A DNA stretch of 64,000 nt, taken from positions 558,001 through 622,000 of the forward strand of contig JAGMVK010000011.1 in NCBI GenBank assembly GCA_020747065.1, written 5' to 3'. Shown here in pieces: positions 1 through 11,576 of this stretch (positions are counted from its first letter, which is position 1; the number at the start of each line of letters is the position of its first letter). The notes beneath the pieces were generated by a model. That model was not told the origin of the DNA, ran no database searches, and worked only from the letters and a program-made list of their open reading frames with translations. The position numbers were made by a program, and so were the translations under genes. The stretch comes from Cadophora sp. MPI-SDFR-AT-0126 (Eukaryota; Ascomycota; Leotiomycetes; Helotiales; Ploettnerulaceae).

Positions 1-2
1 AG

Positions 3-590
3 GACAGCGATATAGACAAGTTAGGTCACCATGAAACCGTTTGGCCGAGCAGCTACAGCGATGCCGAAGAAAGTGAAGCCATTACCAGTCGAGGACACAG
101 TCCCTTTCCCTCACAACACTTTGGAAGCAAATTGAAATCATTTGATATCGCCGACGAAGAAGATGACAGCGACGACGAGGAGGTGGAAGACTTTGCCAGG
201 CAGGAATTCTTCCTCAAAGCGCGTGCTGCTGCAAGACGAGCGAAGCGAGCCAGCGCCACCAGTGGCGTAAGCAAGAGAACGCTATCTGAAAGTATTGGCA
301 GCGATTCCGATATAGAGGACATGGAGCCTGGTAGCTTTCTGGAAGCAAACCAGCCAGGCTCGAGCGCGAGAAGATTGAGGAGGAAGATGGGTGGTAGGAC
401 GAGCTTGGTCTTTGATGACCCGCCAGAGAGAATTGACGAGATCGATGAGCCAGACTCGGAAGAAGGGATCGTGGATATGGAGGATGTGGATTTCGAAGGT
501 GGAGCTGCAAGTGATAAATCGAAGGGCTGGGGAGACGAGTTGCCGTTTTATATGCAGGAGGACGATTCCCTCGAAGTCGAGGACCCTTAG
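3..590 (+). CDS. 3' part of an acidic, low-complexity hypothetical protein (5' end outside window)
   Basis: The frame is open from base 3 to a TAG at 588-590 and gives the last 195 residues of a longer protein; no start is visible because the window cuts the gene. The tail is rich in Asp, Glu and Ser. An acidic block (residues about 44-55) is followed by a basic helix-prone stretch with KARAAARRAKRAS, then further acidic patches up to the C terminus EDP. This alternation suggests a nuclear or chromatin-associated protein with disordered tails, but that is inference from composition only. I do not recognise the family. Overlapping minus-strand frames are shadows. Confidence 0.72.
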   Translation, partial: DSDIDKLGHHETVWPSSYSDAEESEAITSRGHSPFPSQHFGSKLKSFDIADEEDDSDDEEVEDFARQEFFLKARAAARRAKRASATSGVSKRTLSESIGSDSDIEDMEPGSFLEANQPGSSARRLRRKMGGRTSLVFDDPPERIDEIDEPDSEEGIVDMEDVDFEGGAASDKSKGWGDELPFYMQEDDSLEVEDP

Positions 591-953
591 CTTTTGATCT
601 GCAGATTTAGTGTCATTGAATTGCATTCACAATTTCCAATTGAACTGTCAATGTGCTTAAGTTCTACGGTTACATGCCGATGCATGTCCCTGTTTGGAAG
701 CCGAAAGCGGCCCCTGTGTGTTTTGTTTACACTCGCTTAGTTAATGCGGGCAAGCGATAATTCATTGTCAATATGCACGTGGTCACTCTGAGGAAGAAGA
801 TTGCAGTAAGCAGGCTTCGTTGGATCCTATCATAGCAGTATTCACTCACATTTTCCCTAGGCAGTGTGAATTCGCCACATTGACGCCTAGATAAGAGAGT
901 CTCTGTCCTGCTTCAGAACTCTCAACTTACAACTATCACAACAACATTCTCAA
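591..953. other. Intergenic, nothing recognised
   Basis: Ordinary-composition sequence downstream of the acidic protein gene. No RNA gene, repeat or convincing reading frame was seen. Confidence 0.5.
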
Positions 954-2603
954 TGCCGGTCAATCTCATCGCATTGACACTTGAACGGTCTTCCTTTCAT
1001 ATTCTACACAGCATAACATCCTCTCGTACACATTTACCACCATTTGGAACCAGAGATATCAAGGCGCACCACTTCGACGAAGACTTGTCGACAGTCAAAG
1101 TGTGCGAGATCACCTTGAAGCTTCCGGTTCGCTCACCCTCCTCTGGAAGAAGATAATTAAGAGAGCCAAGAAAGGTAGAGGTTCCGCCAAAGGCGCTAGG
1201 GCGGGAGAGAGGGGCGAGAAGTAGACGACATTGGGCACGAGATGACCAGCATTGGACTTGGTCAATGCCCACCCGGCTGCGTTCCTAAGCAAAAGATCGT
1301 AAGTATCGATTTCATCTTACCATCTGGGACGAATTCACGAACCCCGCTCACAGTCACTGGCAGACCAGCGCGATCAAAACGTCCTCGTCCTCTTCAGCCT
1401 CCTCAAGCTCCTCCTTAAGCTCCTCCTCAAGCTTTACCTCCAGCTCTTTCTTAGCCATTGCCAAGGACAACACCTGTCCAGTTGGCTGCCTCAATGCAAA
1501 ATTTGGCCGTCGAAAAGAAAGCACCAATGCTCAATGCTCTTGCGTCTCTGATTACAGAAGAAGAAAATATCCAGTCTATGTCAAAAGCCGCAGTCAAGAA
1601 GCTACGGGAAACATATACGAACTTGGTGCACGTTACAGGTTACGGCATGCATACTTGAAGGACATTCCCGCTATTCAAAAATCTCAAGACCTCGAGGAAG
1701 ATTCCTTGCAAGAGTTTCGGATCGAGGACCACCTGAGTGACGATGGCATCGACACTTCGGAATGGGAACGCGGCCCGATACCTTCAAAGAGGCATTTAAT
1801 TATTGAGCTGTGCAGTTTGGGGATCCAAGGAGCGAAACTGTGAAGAATTGGTGGATACAGACCAAATTAATTTTGGATCGACGGCCAGCTCTACTCGCCG
1901 CTGAGTACACCTCAGACTTGTTGCGCGAGGTTCAAACAGCCATGATTTTAGCTGAGAAATTGATGATATTCGACCACCAAGACCATTACCGCGACCATCA
2001 CAGCAGTGTGGGACAATCTCTGGAGCTCCGAAAGGACCCCTCAAGCAACTTCAGCGATGAAGACGGATGCATCTTCAACAGGAAAGCGGAAGACAAACAT
2101 AAAGAAGAGAAAAAGGTGAAGGAGTTGGGAGACCAGACAAACCTCGCCAAGGCCTAAACGGCGCTCACGGTTGTCGACGAGAATTTTGAGCTTGAGAAAG
2201 GCATCAAAGCACCAAGGACCTCGCAATTGACGCTTTCCACAAGATTCTGGAGGATGTCTTCGGTCAAGAGGAAGAAGAAAGTGACGAAGAAAGCGACGAC
2301 GAGAGGGATGCTCAAGAAGGAACAACAAAAATTTGGCCTAAGAGAGTCGTTGAGGAGGCCATGAGCAAACCAGAGATTTGGCACACACGTTACACATACG
2401 ACTTTCTCACTGGCGTCGAGGATATCATGGACCTTGTGCATGAAATCATACATCGGGAGACAATAACGGACAAGCATGAGATACCAGAGAAAGGGGATAA
2501 CACCCATGGGAAGCTTGCAGATTTCGTAGACATCCATAGAGTACCGTGGGATGAGTCTGATGAAGTTTCTGGCATCGAAAAGAGTTCTCAAAGTACTGGT
2601 TAG
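954..2603 (+). pseudogene. Broken or unresolved gene remnant, hypothetical
   Basis: Coding-like segments on the plus strand follow one another in different frames: about 954-1156, 1458-1658, 1655-1843, 1810-2157 and 2262-2603. Several look protein-like. One helical piece contains NLAVEKKAPMLNALASLI, one has an acidic run EEEESDEESDDERD, and the last contains DIMDLVHEIIHRET. The frame changes at about 1655 and 1810 occur with overlapping frames and no clear GT-AG pair, so simple splicing does not join them. A serine/leucine-rich repeat of TCC/CTC codons lies at about 1381-1450. I read this as one degraded gene or a multi-exon gene whose introns I could not place. Family unknown. The minisatellite begins about 140 bp downstream. 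Confidence 0.3.
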
Positions 2604-2740
2604 TAGCTCTTAGAAGCCTCTTTTAATACTAACACTATCTTAAATAGATTATCCTAATGAAAGGATATTAAGAAATAAATCTTAGAAAAGAATCTTAAGA
2701 AAAGAATCTATTTAAGATAAAAGAATTCTTTTAAAATAGA

Positions 2741-2978
2741 ATAATCTGAATGAAATTATCTTAATGAAATTATCTTAGTAAAATTATCTTAATGAAATTA
2801 TCTTAGTAAAATTATCTTAGTAAAATTATCTAAATAAAATTATCTAAATAAAATTATCTAAATAAAATTATCTAAATAAAATTATCTAAATGAAATTATC
2901 TAAATGAAATTATCTGAATGAAATTATCTTAATTAAATTATCTGAATGAAATTATCTTAATTAAATTATCTTAATGCA
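2741..2978. repeat. AT-rich minisatellite, 17 units of 14 bp
   Basis: Seventeen head-to-tail units of exactly 14 bp cover 2741-2978, with consensus ATTATCTWARTRAA. Variants are ordered. Units 7-10 (2825-2880) are identical ATTATCTAAATAAA, units 11-12 differ from them only by a G, and units with TTAATTAA alternate with TGAATGAA near the right end. No unit has an indel. The first unit starts ATAATC and the last ends TGCA. Looser, related AAGAATCTTA-type words occur just upstream at 2640-2740. The unit length is not a multiple of three, so a coding repeat is unlikely. Confidence 0.97.
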
Positions 2979-4685
2979 GCGTCGATGAATTCGTGTGTCC
3001 CGACAGCTCCAACGATGTTCGACACTGGCCCGTATAACCAAAATTTTCCCCGAATGTGGCGTCTGTTCCATGCCAGTGTTTTTTTTGTCTTTCCTGTCCC
3101 CGCTTAGCTTTATCTCTCGCTCCAAATTGTGATGCAGTGAATAGCTGGGGAGTCTATTTAAGAAGCCGTGCCCCTATTTGGGTCCCCCTGGCTGGGTTGG
3201 GCTTCTTATCATTTTAGTGCAGATCTTTTAAACGAGTTTCAATTTCTGTCATGCTCAAGTCTGTTCCATACGACCAGCGATAACATTTTCATAGATCTCT
3301 ATCGTAGGTTAGCGATCGTTATATCAGGGACATGGTATCTGTAAAACGTCTACATACGAGTATTTAAAGTCTGTCAAGCCTGATAGAAGCTTTGCTTAAA
3401 GTGAATGTTTAAACGCTGGAAGCAATATGCTACCCCGATTGCGTCTCGCAACCTGATCCTTCCGACGAGTCGGACATAGCTCAATCTAGTATCAGTATTC
3501 TATCTTCGATGTTCATTACTATATAATAGCTAGTTCGATGCCTTGGATAGCCTAGTTGGTGATGGTCTCATATCAGTAAAATCGAGGAAAGGGCGAGGTC
3601 TAGGTGAATCGAGGTGTGCTATCGTAGCCGACTTCACTGACTTAGTAGCAGTAGTTGCACATTTCAGCCCCCTTTGAGCTTCCTTAGGTGAGGGCATAAC
3701 TCATTCTGTCCACCCGTAGCACTTGGAGTGGTCCTTCAAAGGCGAAGTCCACACAATCGTGACAATCGAACCTCCCGCTCTTGGACGCCCCTGTAGCCAG
3801 TGAAGTCAATTTTGGCCAAGACGACACATCTGCTATAATTCCTAAATCCTAGTGCTCAAGATCTCCGCGTATTGGGGCTTGACATCAGTTAGAAGAAATA
3901 GTTATCCCATAAGAGAGGCTCTACACAAAGGTGGCGTCTTTTCAAGCGCACTGGTTCCATTTTTCTATTTAACGGCGTTTGATGCTGAGTTCTGGCAGCC
4001 CCTTAGTTCAAACTCATCGGCAGCAATAGCCCTTGCGCTTGACAGTGAATGTCACTTAATTTCAAGGTCACTGTCAAATATGAGGATCGCATCCTGGCAC
4101 TTCCAATGTCCGACCATATCATTCGCTTTTTGTTTAAAAGCACTTGTCAAACGGTTTTATCATGTTCACGAGGACGGAATGATTTTCATGCTGTGACAGT
4201 CCTGGGAGCCTGGGGCCTGTACCTACGGCGACCATAGCCTGGAATTCGTTTAGCCGGAGTAGCTGAGCAAGGCATCCCATCACTTCAAAAATTCTTTTCT
4301 CGTTAAGAAATGAAGATTTGTCAGTGGCTCTCTTAAAACAATTAATATTAATTGCATATGCATCACTATCATGAGTACTGAGCATCAAATAATAATGCGT
4401 CGTTTCAAACTTTTGAAGTGATGTCATAGACTTTGGTAGGCGGATATTCCGACACTTGACATAGAACCACTTACTACGCTCTTCACAAGCCTTTGCATAC
4501 CAACCCGTTGGTGATTAGAGGATGTAAGCCATTGTAAAGGTACCCTGCAAAGATTTTGAGCCTATTGTACGGAAGAAAAAAAGCTCGAGAGAAAAAAAAA
4601 TATGCCCCACCGAAACTCGATACAAAGAGCAGAACAAGAACAAGAACAAAAAGGAACGCAATAAAGACAAAAAGAAATGATAATT
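2979..4685. other. 1.7-kb gene-poor stretch, nothing recognised
   Basis: No coding-like frame, RNA gene or tandem repeat was recognised. The open frames at about 3852-4237 look like chance frames. Confidence 0.45.
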
Positions 4686-4793
4686 CGCCCGACGAGAGGC
4701 TCGAACTCTCAACCTTGGGCTCTCATTAGAAGAGATATTGCTATCTGATTCTGTTTAAAAGGCCCACGCGCTAACCAATTGTGCCAGCCGGGC
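4686..4793 (-). tRNA. tRNA-Lys(UUU) with a 34-nt intron
   Basis: Read on the minus strand, the acceptor GCCCGGC (4793-4787) pairs with GTCGGGC next to discriminator G at 4686. The T arm GAGAG-TTCGAGC-CTCTC is perfect. The D arm carries the usual GGTTA loop but has one A-C mismatch in its stem. The anticodon stem TGGGC/GCCCA encloses a loop with anticodon TTT (4759-4757) followed by A37. The intron lies after position 37 at the canonical site, 4722-4755. A T-rich tract follows the 3' end. Lys(UUU) genes with introns are also known in yeast. The D-stem mismatch is the only flaw. Confidence 0.88.
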
Positions 4794-5555
4794 TGACCTT
4801 AAAGCCGCTTGAGCTGCTTGTGATGTCTGCTTTTTTCTTATTTCACTACATACGTACAATAGCAAAATCTGGCCTTGTGTAACCTTGTGTGTGACCATGT
4901 GCGAATTACTCAGCCCCATTCTTCGACGAAGCGGCCCTATTGTGAGGCCGTCTGAAGTAAGCGAGGCTTGGAGCGGATCTTATTGCGTAAGACAATCCCT
5001 GGAGCGGAAGTGGGTTAATTAGAAGAGTGGGGGTATGTCACGTTACAGTACGAACTTTCAGATGTAGAGTAATTTGGGATTGAAGGCGTAGCTTTGCCGC
5101 ATAACGGGTAGTCTCCGATCCCCCAATTGATGTAAGACGTCACACTCGAGAACTTCAAGCTCTTCTCAAGGTAAGAGACGGAATGCATATGGATTCTTGA
5201 CAGGCAATTGGAGCATACAAACGAATTGTTGTGTCATTATGTCATTGACTTGTTGGCTCCAGACTGCTGAAGCGGTGATCGAAACCTCAGCTCGCTAGCT
5301 GAATCGAACTTCGGAACTTCAAAACTATGACTGGTATCCTATCTCATTTCGGACGCAGAACGAAGCAATAATAACTCTTAGTATATTATTACTTGGAAAG
5401 CTATTTTGTTGTACCGAAGCGAATGTGAAAATTTTGCAGGTGAACTTCGGATCCACTCGCTTGGCCCAGACAAAAGTACACTTGCAAGTATCTCCCATTT
5501 TTGATCTGCCAACTGTCGAAGCGCGATCTGATCTACGTTTTGTTTCTCTGAAATC
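4794..5555. other. Intergenic, nothing recognised
   Basis: Spacer between the tRNA-Lys gene and the 3' end of the dehydrogenase gene. No feature was recognised beyond a short T-rich stretch. Confidence 0.5.
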
Positions 5556-6673
5556 TCACAAAACAATGTTTCTGGGTTCCCCTTTCGCCCATGCCTCAAT
5601 ATTCTCGCCAACCGTTCTCCTCAATTTCTCAATGCTACTCTTCGCCCACCACGCAATATGTGGACTTAGTATCAACCTCCCATTAAGTTCATTCCCCTCT
5701 TCCCTCCAATCATGCGCCGTCCTTACAAGCACATTGTCCATACCCGCAGGTTCCTCAATAAATACATCCGTAGCCGCAGCATGAATCTTTCTCTTTTGTA
5801 ACGCTTGAACAAGAGCATTCTCATCGACTATTCCTCCTCGGGCAACATTAATCAGCACAGCATCCTCTCGCATAAGTTCAAATTCTGGAGTTGAAATCAA
5901 GCTGAGTGATTCCGGTGACAGTGGTAGCGTCAGGAATATGGTTGTGCTTGTCTGGAGACACTCCTCGAAGGAGATGCGACCTTCTCTGACAGAAGAACTG
6001 GTTTTGCGTTCTGCGAATTGGACTTTTGAACCAAGAGCTCGACATATGGTCGCTACTCTGTTTCCTGCATTTTATCAGCTAGACATTCCACAGTATGAGA
6101 GGCGGTATCTCTCTCAGGATTATATCTTCGAAAGAAAAACAACAAGTAGAACTTGAAAATAGACTCACCGAGTTCACCACCCCCAATAATCCCCACAACC
6201 TCCTCCCTACAAGTCCCTGGACACTCCCCAAACTCATTCTTCAAACTTCCCGTCTTCCCCCACTCCCCACCATTAACTGTCAACCCATGCATCCTCGCAA
6301 CTTTCCTCCTCGCAGCAAAAAACAGTGCGATAGCATGTTCAGCCACACTCTCATTACTTGCAGCAGGCACATTGCACACCGTAACGCCATACTTCTTGCA
6401 TGCAGCGAGATCGATCATATCGGTACCGATTGCGAGCACGGCGATGAGTTTGAGGTCCGGACATGCTTGTAGCGTTTCTTCAGTGATTGGGATACGGGTT
6501 GTGATGGCTATGTTGGCCGGTTTGGGAGTGCTGAGGTGGGATATGACTGTGGGTGTTGCGAAGGGGACGGAGGGATAGCTGGTGTAGGTGTGCTTGAAAG
6601 AGGGGCTGAAGATTGGGTCTGGAGTGTGGATGCCGTCCAGGCGGACAACGTGAAGAGGTTTGGATGCATCCAT
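5556..6673 (-). CDS. D-isomer-specific 2-hydroxyacid dehydrogenase (glyoxylate/hydroxypyruvate reductase-like)
   Basis: Two exons, 6673-6169 and 6064-5556, are joined across a 104-nt intron (GTGAGT...TGCAG, branch GCTGAT) and give 337 residues. The splice reconstitutes the nucleotide-binding motif IIGGGELG followed by NRVATICRALG. All three catalytic positions of the family are visible: Arg about 244 in NVARGGIVDE, Glu about 273 in DVFIEEP and His about 304 in LSPHIAWW. The family uses NAD(P)H to reduce 2-oxoacids such as glyoxylate or hydroxypyruvate to D-2-hydroxyacids. Exact substrate and coenzyme preference cannot be read from the sequence. Length is normal for the family and no targeting signal is obvious. 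Confidence 0.93.
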
Positions 6674-6899
6674 TGTATTTTACGTGAAGCGACGAAAATA
6701 TAAACTCTTGGAAAAGTCTTTCGAGAGTGGGCGATAAGGGAAGGAATTATCCCGATGTCTTTACAAAGGCGTAATCACGTGGGCTAATCTCCACTTGCAA
6801 TTCTATGCATTAAGAGTGGTGTATCTATGGACAATACAAATCTAGAAACTACATGCAAGAAACGCCTCCACCATGCATCTCAATCTATATGTACATAAT

Positions 6900-9800
6900 C
6901 TACAGGTATCTCTTCTCTTCTTTCTCTTCATACGACTGGACTTGATCTCCAACATGGAAATCAAACCAATCATTAAAGCCCATACCACACTCACCACCCT
7001 TCTTCATTTCTTGAATATCCTTCTTGACGTTCTTCAGTGAGGCAAGTGTGCCTAGACATGTCAGCAAAGATCCGATATGAGGTGAAGAAACATACCGTCA
7101 AACACTTTCTCGCCCTTCCTCATGACCCGAACTTTAGCATTCTTCGCAATGGTACCATTCCTCACTTTACATCCAGCAACGGCCTTGTGTTGTCGTCCCT
7201 TAACGTTGATTTCGAAAATATGAGCGATCTCAGCTTCGCCCAACACACGTTGAGTAACCAAGGGGGGAAGATGTTTACTTAGTTCCGCCTTCACATCATC
7301 TACCAACCGATAGATAATGTTGTGATCGATAATGCTGACCTTGGCTTGTTCCGCCAGTCTTGCAATGTTGGGCTCGATTGGTGTGTTGAAATTGATCAAA
7401 TGTCCCTTGGCTCCAGCCGCATGCTCAACATCAAATTCGGAAAGTTGTCCAACACCAGAGCGGAGGATATGCGGTTGAACCTCCTTGTTGCCCAGTGCTG
7501 ATATGCTGTCAATGACAGCTTCCACAGATCCACTGACGTCTCCTTTGATGATAAAGTAAACGTCCTTCGGTCCAGTTGCCTTAGCCACTTTGCCTGTCTC
7601 TGGATGTACTGTGTCGGCTTCCTTCACAGCCTCAAGAGCAGCGGCCGCTGCTTTTTCACGCTCTCGCTTCTCCTGCTCGGCTTTGCGATTCTCGTTGATG
7701 GCTTCCATATCTTCGGCCATTTTGTCACGCTCTTCTTTCTCAAGTCTGTATTCCACGACGCTCTTGGCTCTGCTCTCATCAGAAGCTTGTAGAACTTCAT
7801 CACCAGCAAGTGGTTGCTCTCTCCAACCATCGATCTGGACAGGCATTCCTGGACCAGCTTCTTCGATCTCGACACCTGCCTCATTTCGAAGACAGCGAAT
7901 TCTTGCCCAGGTCTTGCCTGCAACGATGAAGTCTCCTGGTCTCATGGTACCTCTTCGGACAAGTACGGTAGCTACCTTGCCCATAGACTTGATACTTGCT
8001 TCTAAGACCCAGCCCTCTGCTTGGCCATCCGTCTCGGCTCGCATGTCAAGAATTTCGGACAAAGTGACCGCGGCTTCCTCTAATTCTCCCATACCCTGAC
8101 CAGTCTTTCCACTGACGCAGACAACCTGAGTGTCGCCACCAAAATCTTCCACATCAACACCATGACGAGCAAGATCTTGCTTCACACGGTCAATGTTTGA
8201 ATCTTCCTTGTCAATCTTGTTGATAGCGACGATCATTGGAACCTTGGCTGCTTTGGCATGGTTGATAGCTTCGATTGTCTGTGGTTTGACACTATCATCA
8301 GCTGCCACTACGAGAATAACAATGTCAGTAACATTTGCACCGCGCTGGCGCATGCTAAGGAAAGCGGCATGGCCGGGAGTATCCAAAAATGTAATGACTT
8401 TCCCTGATGGCATAGGGACCGAGAAAGCTCCGATATGTTGGGTAATTCCGCCATGTTCCGTAGCAGCAACAGAGGACTTTCGAAGGTAATCCAACAATGT
8501 TGTCTTTCCATGATCAACATGACCCATGATTGTCACCACAGGAGGTCTTTGAGGTAGTGATGACGGATCTGCAGCCGGCTCTCTCGCTCTCAGATCTTCA
8601 GACTCCCCACGGTCAATGATCGGCTCATAGTTGTACTCTTGGGCAATCAAGCCAGCGTTCTCAGCGTTCAGAATGTGATCATGGCCTGTTTCCTCAAATC
8701 CAAGTTCCTGCATCTTGTAGACAAATTCCTCAAACCTAACTTTGAGAGCCACAGCCAAATTCGACACGCTGATGTACTCAGGTAAAAGAATTGGAGTTGG
8801 AGCCGCAGCTTTCGCTGCTCGCTTCTCAGCCTTTTCCCGTTTTCGCCGCGCTTTCTCTTCGGCTCGTGCTAGAGCAGCATCCAGATCCGCTTCTTCGTCG
8901 TCATAGTTGGCGAACTGCTCTCGTCGCTTGGCCTTGTCTCTTCCTTTTCCTTTGGGCACGGCTTCGTAACTAGGCTCTTGAGCTTGTCGTCCACGCATTT
9001 TTCGCTTCTTTTCCTTTCCTGATCTTCGACTCTCCTCCTCCTCTTCAGCAATTCCTTTTTCCTCCACGGTTTTCTCGACAGGTCTGGAATTCGTTTCGAA
9101 CCCTCGCGATGTATCTTGTTCCACAATTGGAGCCATGGGCTTGAAACTGACTTGGGGCCTGGGTTCAAATCGGTCGCTTATCTCTCTTTGCCGTTGTACC
9201 TCTTCAAGCACAGGGGAGTCCTCAGTTAAAGGTCTCGAGAGATCTAGACGCCGGCTCCCAGCAGATTGTGAAGGGTACTGTGCTCCATAAGACGACCTCC
9301 CTGAAAAGTCCCGGCCCTCTGGTCTCGCAGAAAGTGGTGTATATCTCCCGTGTCTAGCCTGCTCTTCTCTCTGTGCTCTCCCTTCCGCGAAGTCATACCG
9401 CCGAGGTCTTTGTCGATCCTCCTGGGTAGGTCGAGTTGCAGCCGTAGAATCTCTTTGTGACCTCAACTGTCTCCATTTGGATTTATCTTCGGTAGAAGGT
9501 AGAATTTTCCAATCCGAATCGCCCAGCGAATGCCGTATTCTCGGACCTGTCGACCCGCTCCTTACTCCAATCAAATGTGCTCGATTTTCTTCATGTGTCT
9601 CCAGTGCTTTCCGTCTTGCAATCTCCCGATGTGCTGCTTGTATTCTCTCGGCCTCGGTCCGTGGAAGTGGTCTGCCCGCACGAGTGCTTTCTGGTCCGGC
9701 TCCTCTCACTTGGGTAACTTTCCTTGCTTGCGCCTGTGCTTCTCTCGCAAGCATCATCTCTCGCGCCTTCTTCTCATGCGGATCGAGGTCATATGTCTCG

Positions 9801-10351
9801 ACAGTCGATTTCGAAGGCTCCGATTGAAGAGTTCTCTGTGCTGTGTTCTGTTCACTAGAACGCGGTTTCTCGACAAGCGATTCGGCTGACGGCGAGATTT
9901 GAGCGGCTTTCTCATCAATCGGATAACTCGAGGACTTCGAATCTTCCACGCTGCCAGATACAGGTCTCAGAATTGGATTCCCGGATTCAGGTACTGAACT
10001 TCCCCCACTTCTACCCCAATTGGGCCCTGAAGGTATTCCAGCTCCAACACCTGGACGTCCCCAATTCGCTACCGGGCCCGATCTACCCACGGGTCGGCCC
10101 CATGTTGGTTGAGATCCCCGATTGCCATTATCCTCTCGCAGAACAGCGGCCTCTGCAGGAGGTTTCGATACTGACCGAGAGGATTGTAGGAATCGGCGTT
10201 GAACATGGGAAGGTTGTCGAGCTTGACCCAGTCTGTGGGCGCAAAACGCACACAGAGACGGATTTCCCGTTTCCTACATCCAATTAGCTTCCAATACAAC
10301 GGGATGAACATTTGAAGATATGCAAACCTTTATTAAACTGCGGCCCCTCAT
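6900..10351 (-). CDS. IFM1: Mitochondrial translation initiation factor IF-2
   Basis: Three exons (10351-10328, 10273-7096, 7051-6900) give 1117 residues. The first exon encodes only MRGRSLIK. A 54-nt intron with branch GCTAAT joins it to CAFCAHRL and an arginine-rich stretch that fits a mitochondrial presequence. A long disordered, Arg/Glu-rich region precedes the GTPase domain, with GHVDHGKT at about residue 591, then DTPGHAAF and NKID. Domain IV and the C-terminal IF-2 domain follow. The last intron is only 44 nt, and the final exon supplies the expected GECGMGF tail ending KRYL. IF-2 places initiator tRNA on the mitochondrial ribosome. The long N-terminal extension is larger than in bacterial IF-2. 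The start is chosen from splicing and phase; no cDNA supports it. Confidence 0.93.
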
Positions 10352-10508
10352 TGTTCCTTGGATGGCAAAGAAGACATTCCAGATAGGACGATGTATGAAC
10401 TTTTGAAATTCTCTACGGCGGGCGGAACACTTCGGATGCGCAGATCCCGATAACACTTATCGGATTTCAAAGCCTCAAAATTCTAACAGTATACCACTGG
10501 AGCACAAG
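10352..10508. promoter_or_regulatory. Compact bidirectional promoter region
   Basis: Only 157 bp separate the start codon of the mitochondrial IF-2 gene (minus strand) from that of the membrane-protein gene (plus strand). Both transcripts must start here. No TATA box was recognised. Confidence 0.6.
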
Positions 10509-11576
10509 ATGCCTCCAAAAGCCAAATCCAAGGCGCGAGCCTTCAAAACAACATCTTCGACCCCGAAATCTACTACGTCAAGCTCTCACGAACCTCCCAC
10601 ACCCTTCAAACGAGCCCCAGCATCCCTCGAACCGTTCCTCTCCAAACTCGACACCTCGCATATCTACATCACGCATATCGACACGAAACCCAAAGACTTC
10701 AAGCAGAAAATATTCCTCGTACCCGTTCTTATGAACGTGGTGATAATTGGGTTTATACTATGGAGAATAAAGATAATTGGACCCTTCTACATGAAGATAT
10801 GTTTCTCCCTAATGGGAAGACCAAACGAGATGACCGTGGATACCACGGGCATGTCTTTCAATGATGCCTTCTTGGTGATTTTGAAGAGGGCATTGATCTT
10901 CCTTGCGGATCTGTGCATATATGTGTTCGTTTGGCCGTGGCCGAGAGAATTCTTTGTTGGGAGGACGATTGGCAACCCGGTCGCATGGAGATTCGGGGTC
11001 GGGTTCAGACCTCAGGAGATCATTGTACGGAGGAGCAGGAAATGGGATCGTGCAATTGGGAATGTGTTGGAGCAGGGAAGTGGGCAGGACGAGCTATTTG
11101 ATATTATAAGGAGAGCTGTGGACCCGATCTGGATGGCGGAGAAGACAGGTTACTTGATGCTCAACAAGGAGTGGGATCTCGACTGGAGGTCTATAATCAT
11201 TGCCACGAAGATGGTGGATAAAAAGACTCTGTCGATTCAAGATTTCAAAACGACAATACTAGTGCATAATGAGCAATTTGGCTGGTTGGTCATTGAGACT
11301 GCTGCGGCTGGGGGAAGCGCTGCCGAGGAGGAGGGAAGGAGGAAGATTGTGGCTTTCAAGGATGAATTGACTGCCCTTGGAAAAGAGAATCTCTTCTTCA
11401 GATGGATCGAATTGGTTCAGTTCGAATCCTCTAGGCCTGGAGGCTTTTCTCCAGAGAGGCAAGTAGAGACCATGGCGAAGGCAAAAGACATGTTTGAGTC
11501 TCAGGGCGTGGATTTCGATAAGTTCTGGGCCAAAGTCGGCGGTATGGAAGGAATGCCTGGGATGGATCGGATGTAA
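10509..11576 (+). CDS. Conserved-type two-pass membrane protein, unknown function
   Basis: A single exon of 355 residues starts at ATG 10509, which lies next to the divergent IF-2 gene. The N terminus is Lys/Ser/Thr-rich and basic. Two hydrophobic segments are seen, about residues 68-87 (ending in FILWRI) and about 121-143 (ending in VFVWPWP). A soluble, mixed-charge C-terminal half follows and ends in a Gly/Met-rich tail, GGMEGMPGMDRM. The layout suggests a membrane-anchored protein with a large soluble domain. It resembles fungal proteins annotated only as hypothetical; no named family is claimed. Sharing a promoter region with a mitochondrial factor may hint at co-regulation, which is inference. 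Confidence 0.85.
   Translation: MPPKAKSKARAFKTTSSTPKSTTSSSHEPPTPFKRAPASLEPFLSKLDTSHIYITHIDTKPKDFKQKIFLVPVLMNVVIIGFILWRIKIIGPFYMKICFSLMGRPNEMTVDTTGMSFNDAFLVILKRALIFLADLCIYVFVWPWPREFFVGRTIGNPVAWRFGVGFRPQEIIVRRSRKWDRAIGNVLEQGSGQDELFDIIRRAVDPIWMAEKTGYLMLNKEWDLDWRSIIIATKMVDKKTLSIQDFKTTILVHNEQFGWLVIETAAAGGSAAEEEGRRKIVAFKDELTALGKENLFFRWIELVQFESSRPGGFSPERQVETMAKAKDMFESQGVDFDKFWAKVGGMEGMPGMDRM

Noticed and set aside
2640..2990. CRISPR-like or centromeric array
   Set aside because: The repeats are 14 bp and directly abutting with no spacers, and the array is only 238 bp; it is a simple minisatellite.
4049..4427. Small frames on both strands near 4.1-4.4 kb
   Set aside because: Random composition, no start context, no homology that I recognise.
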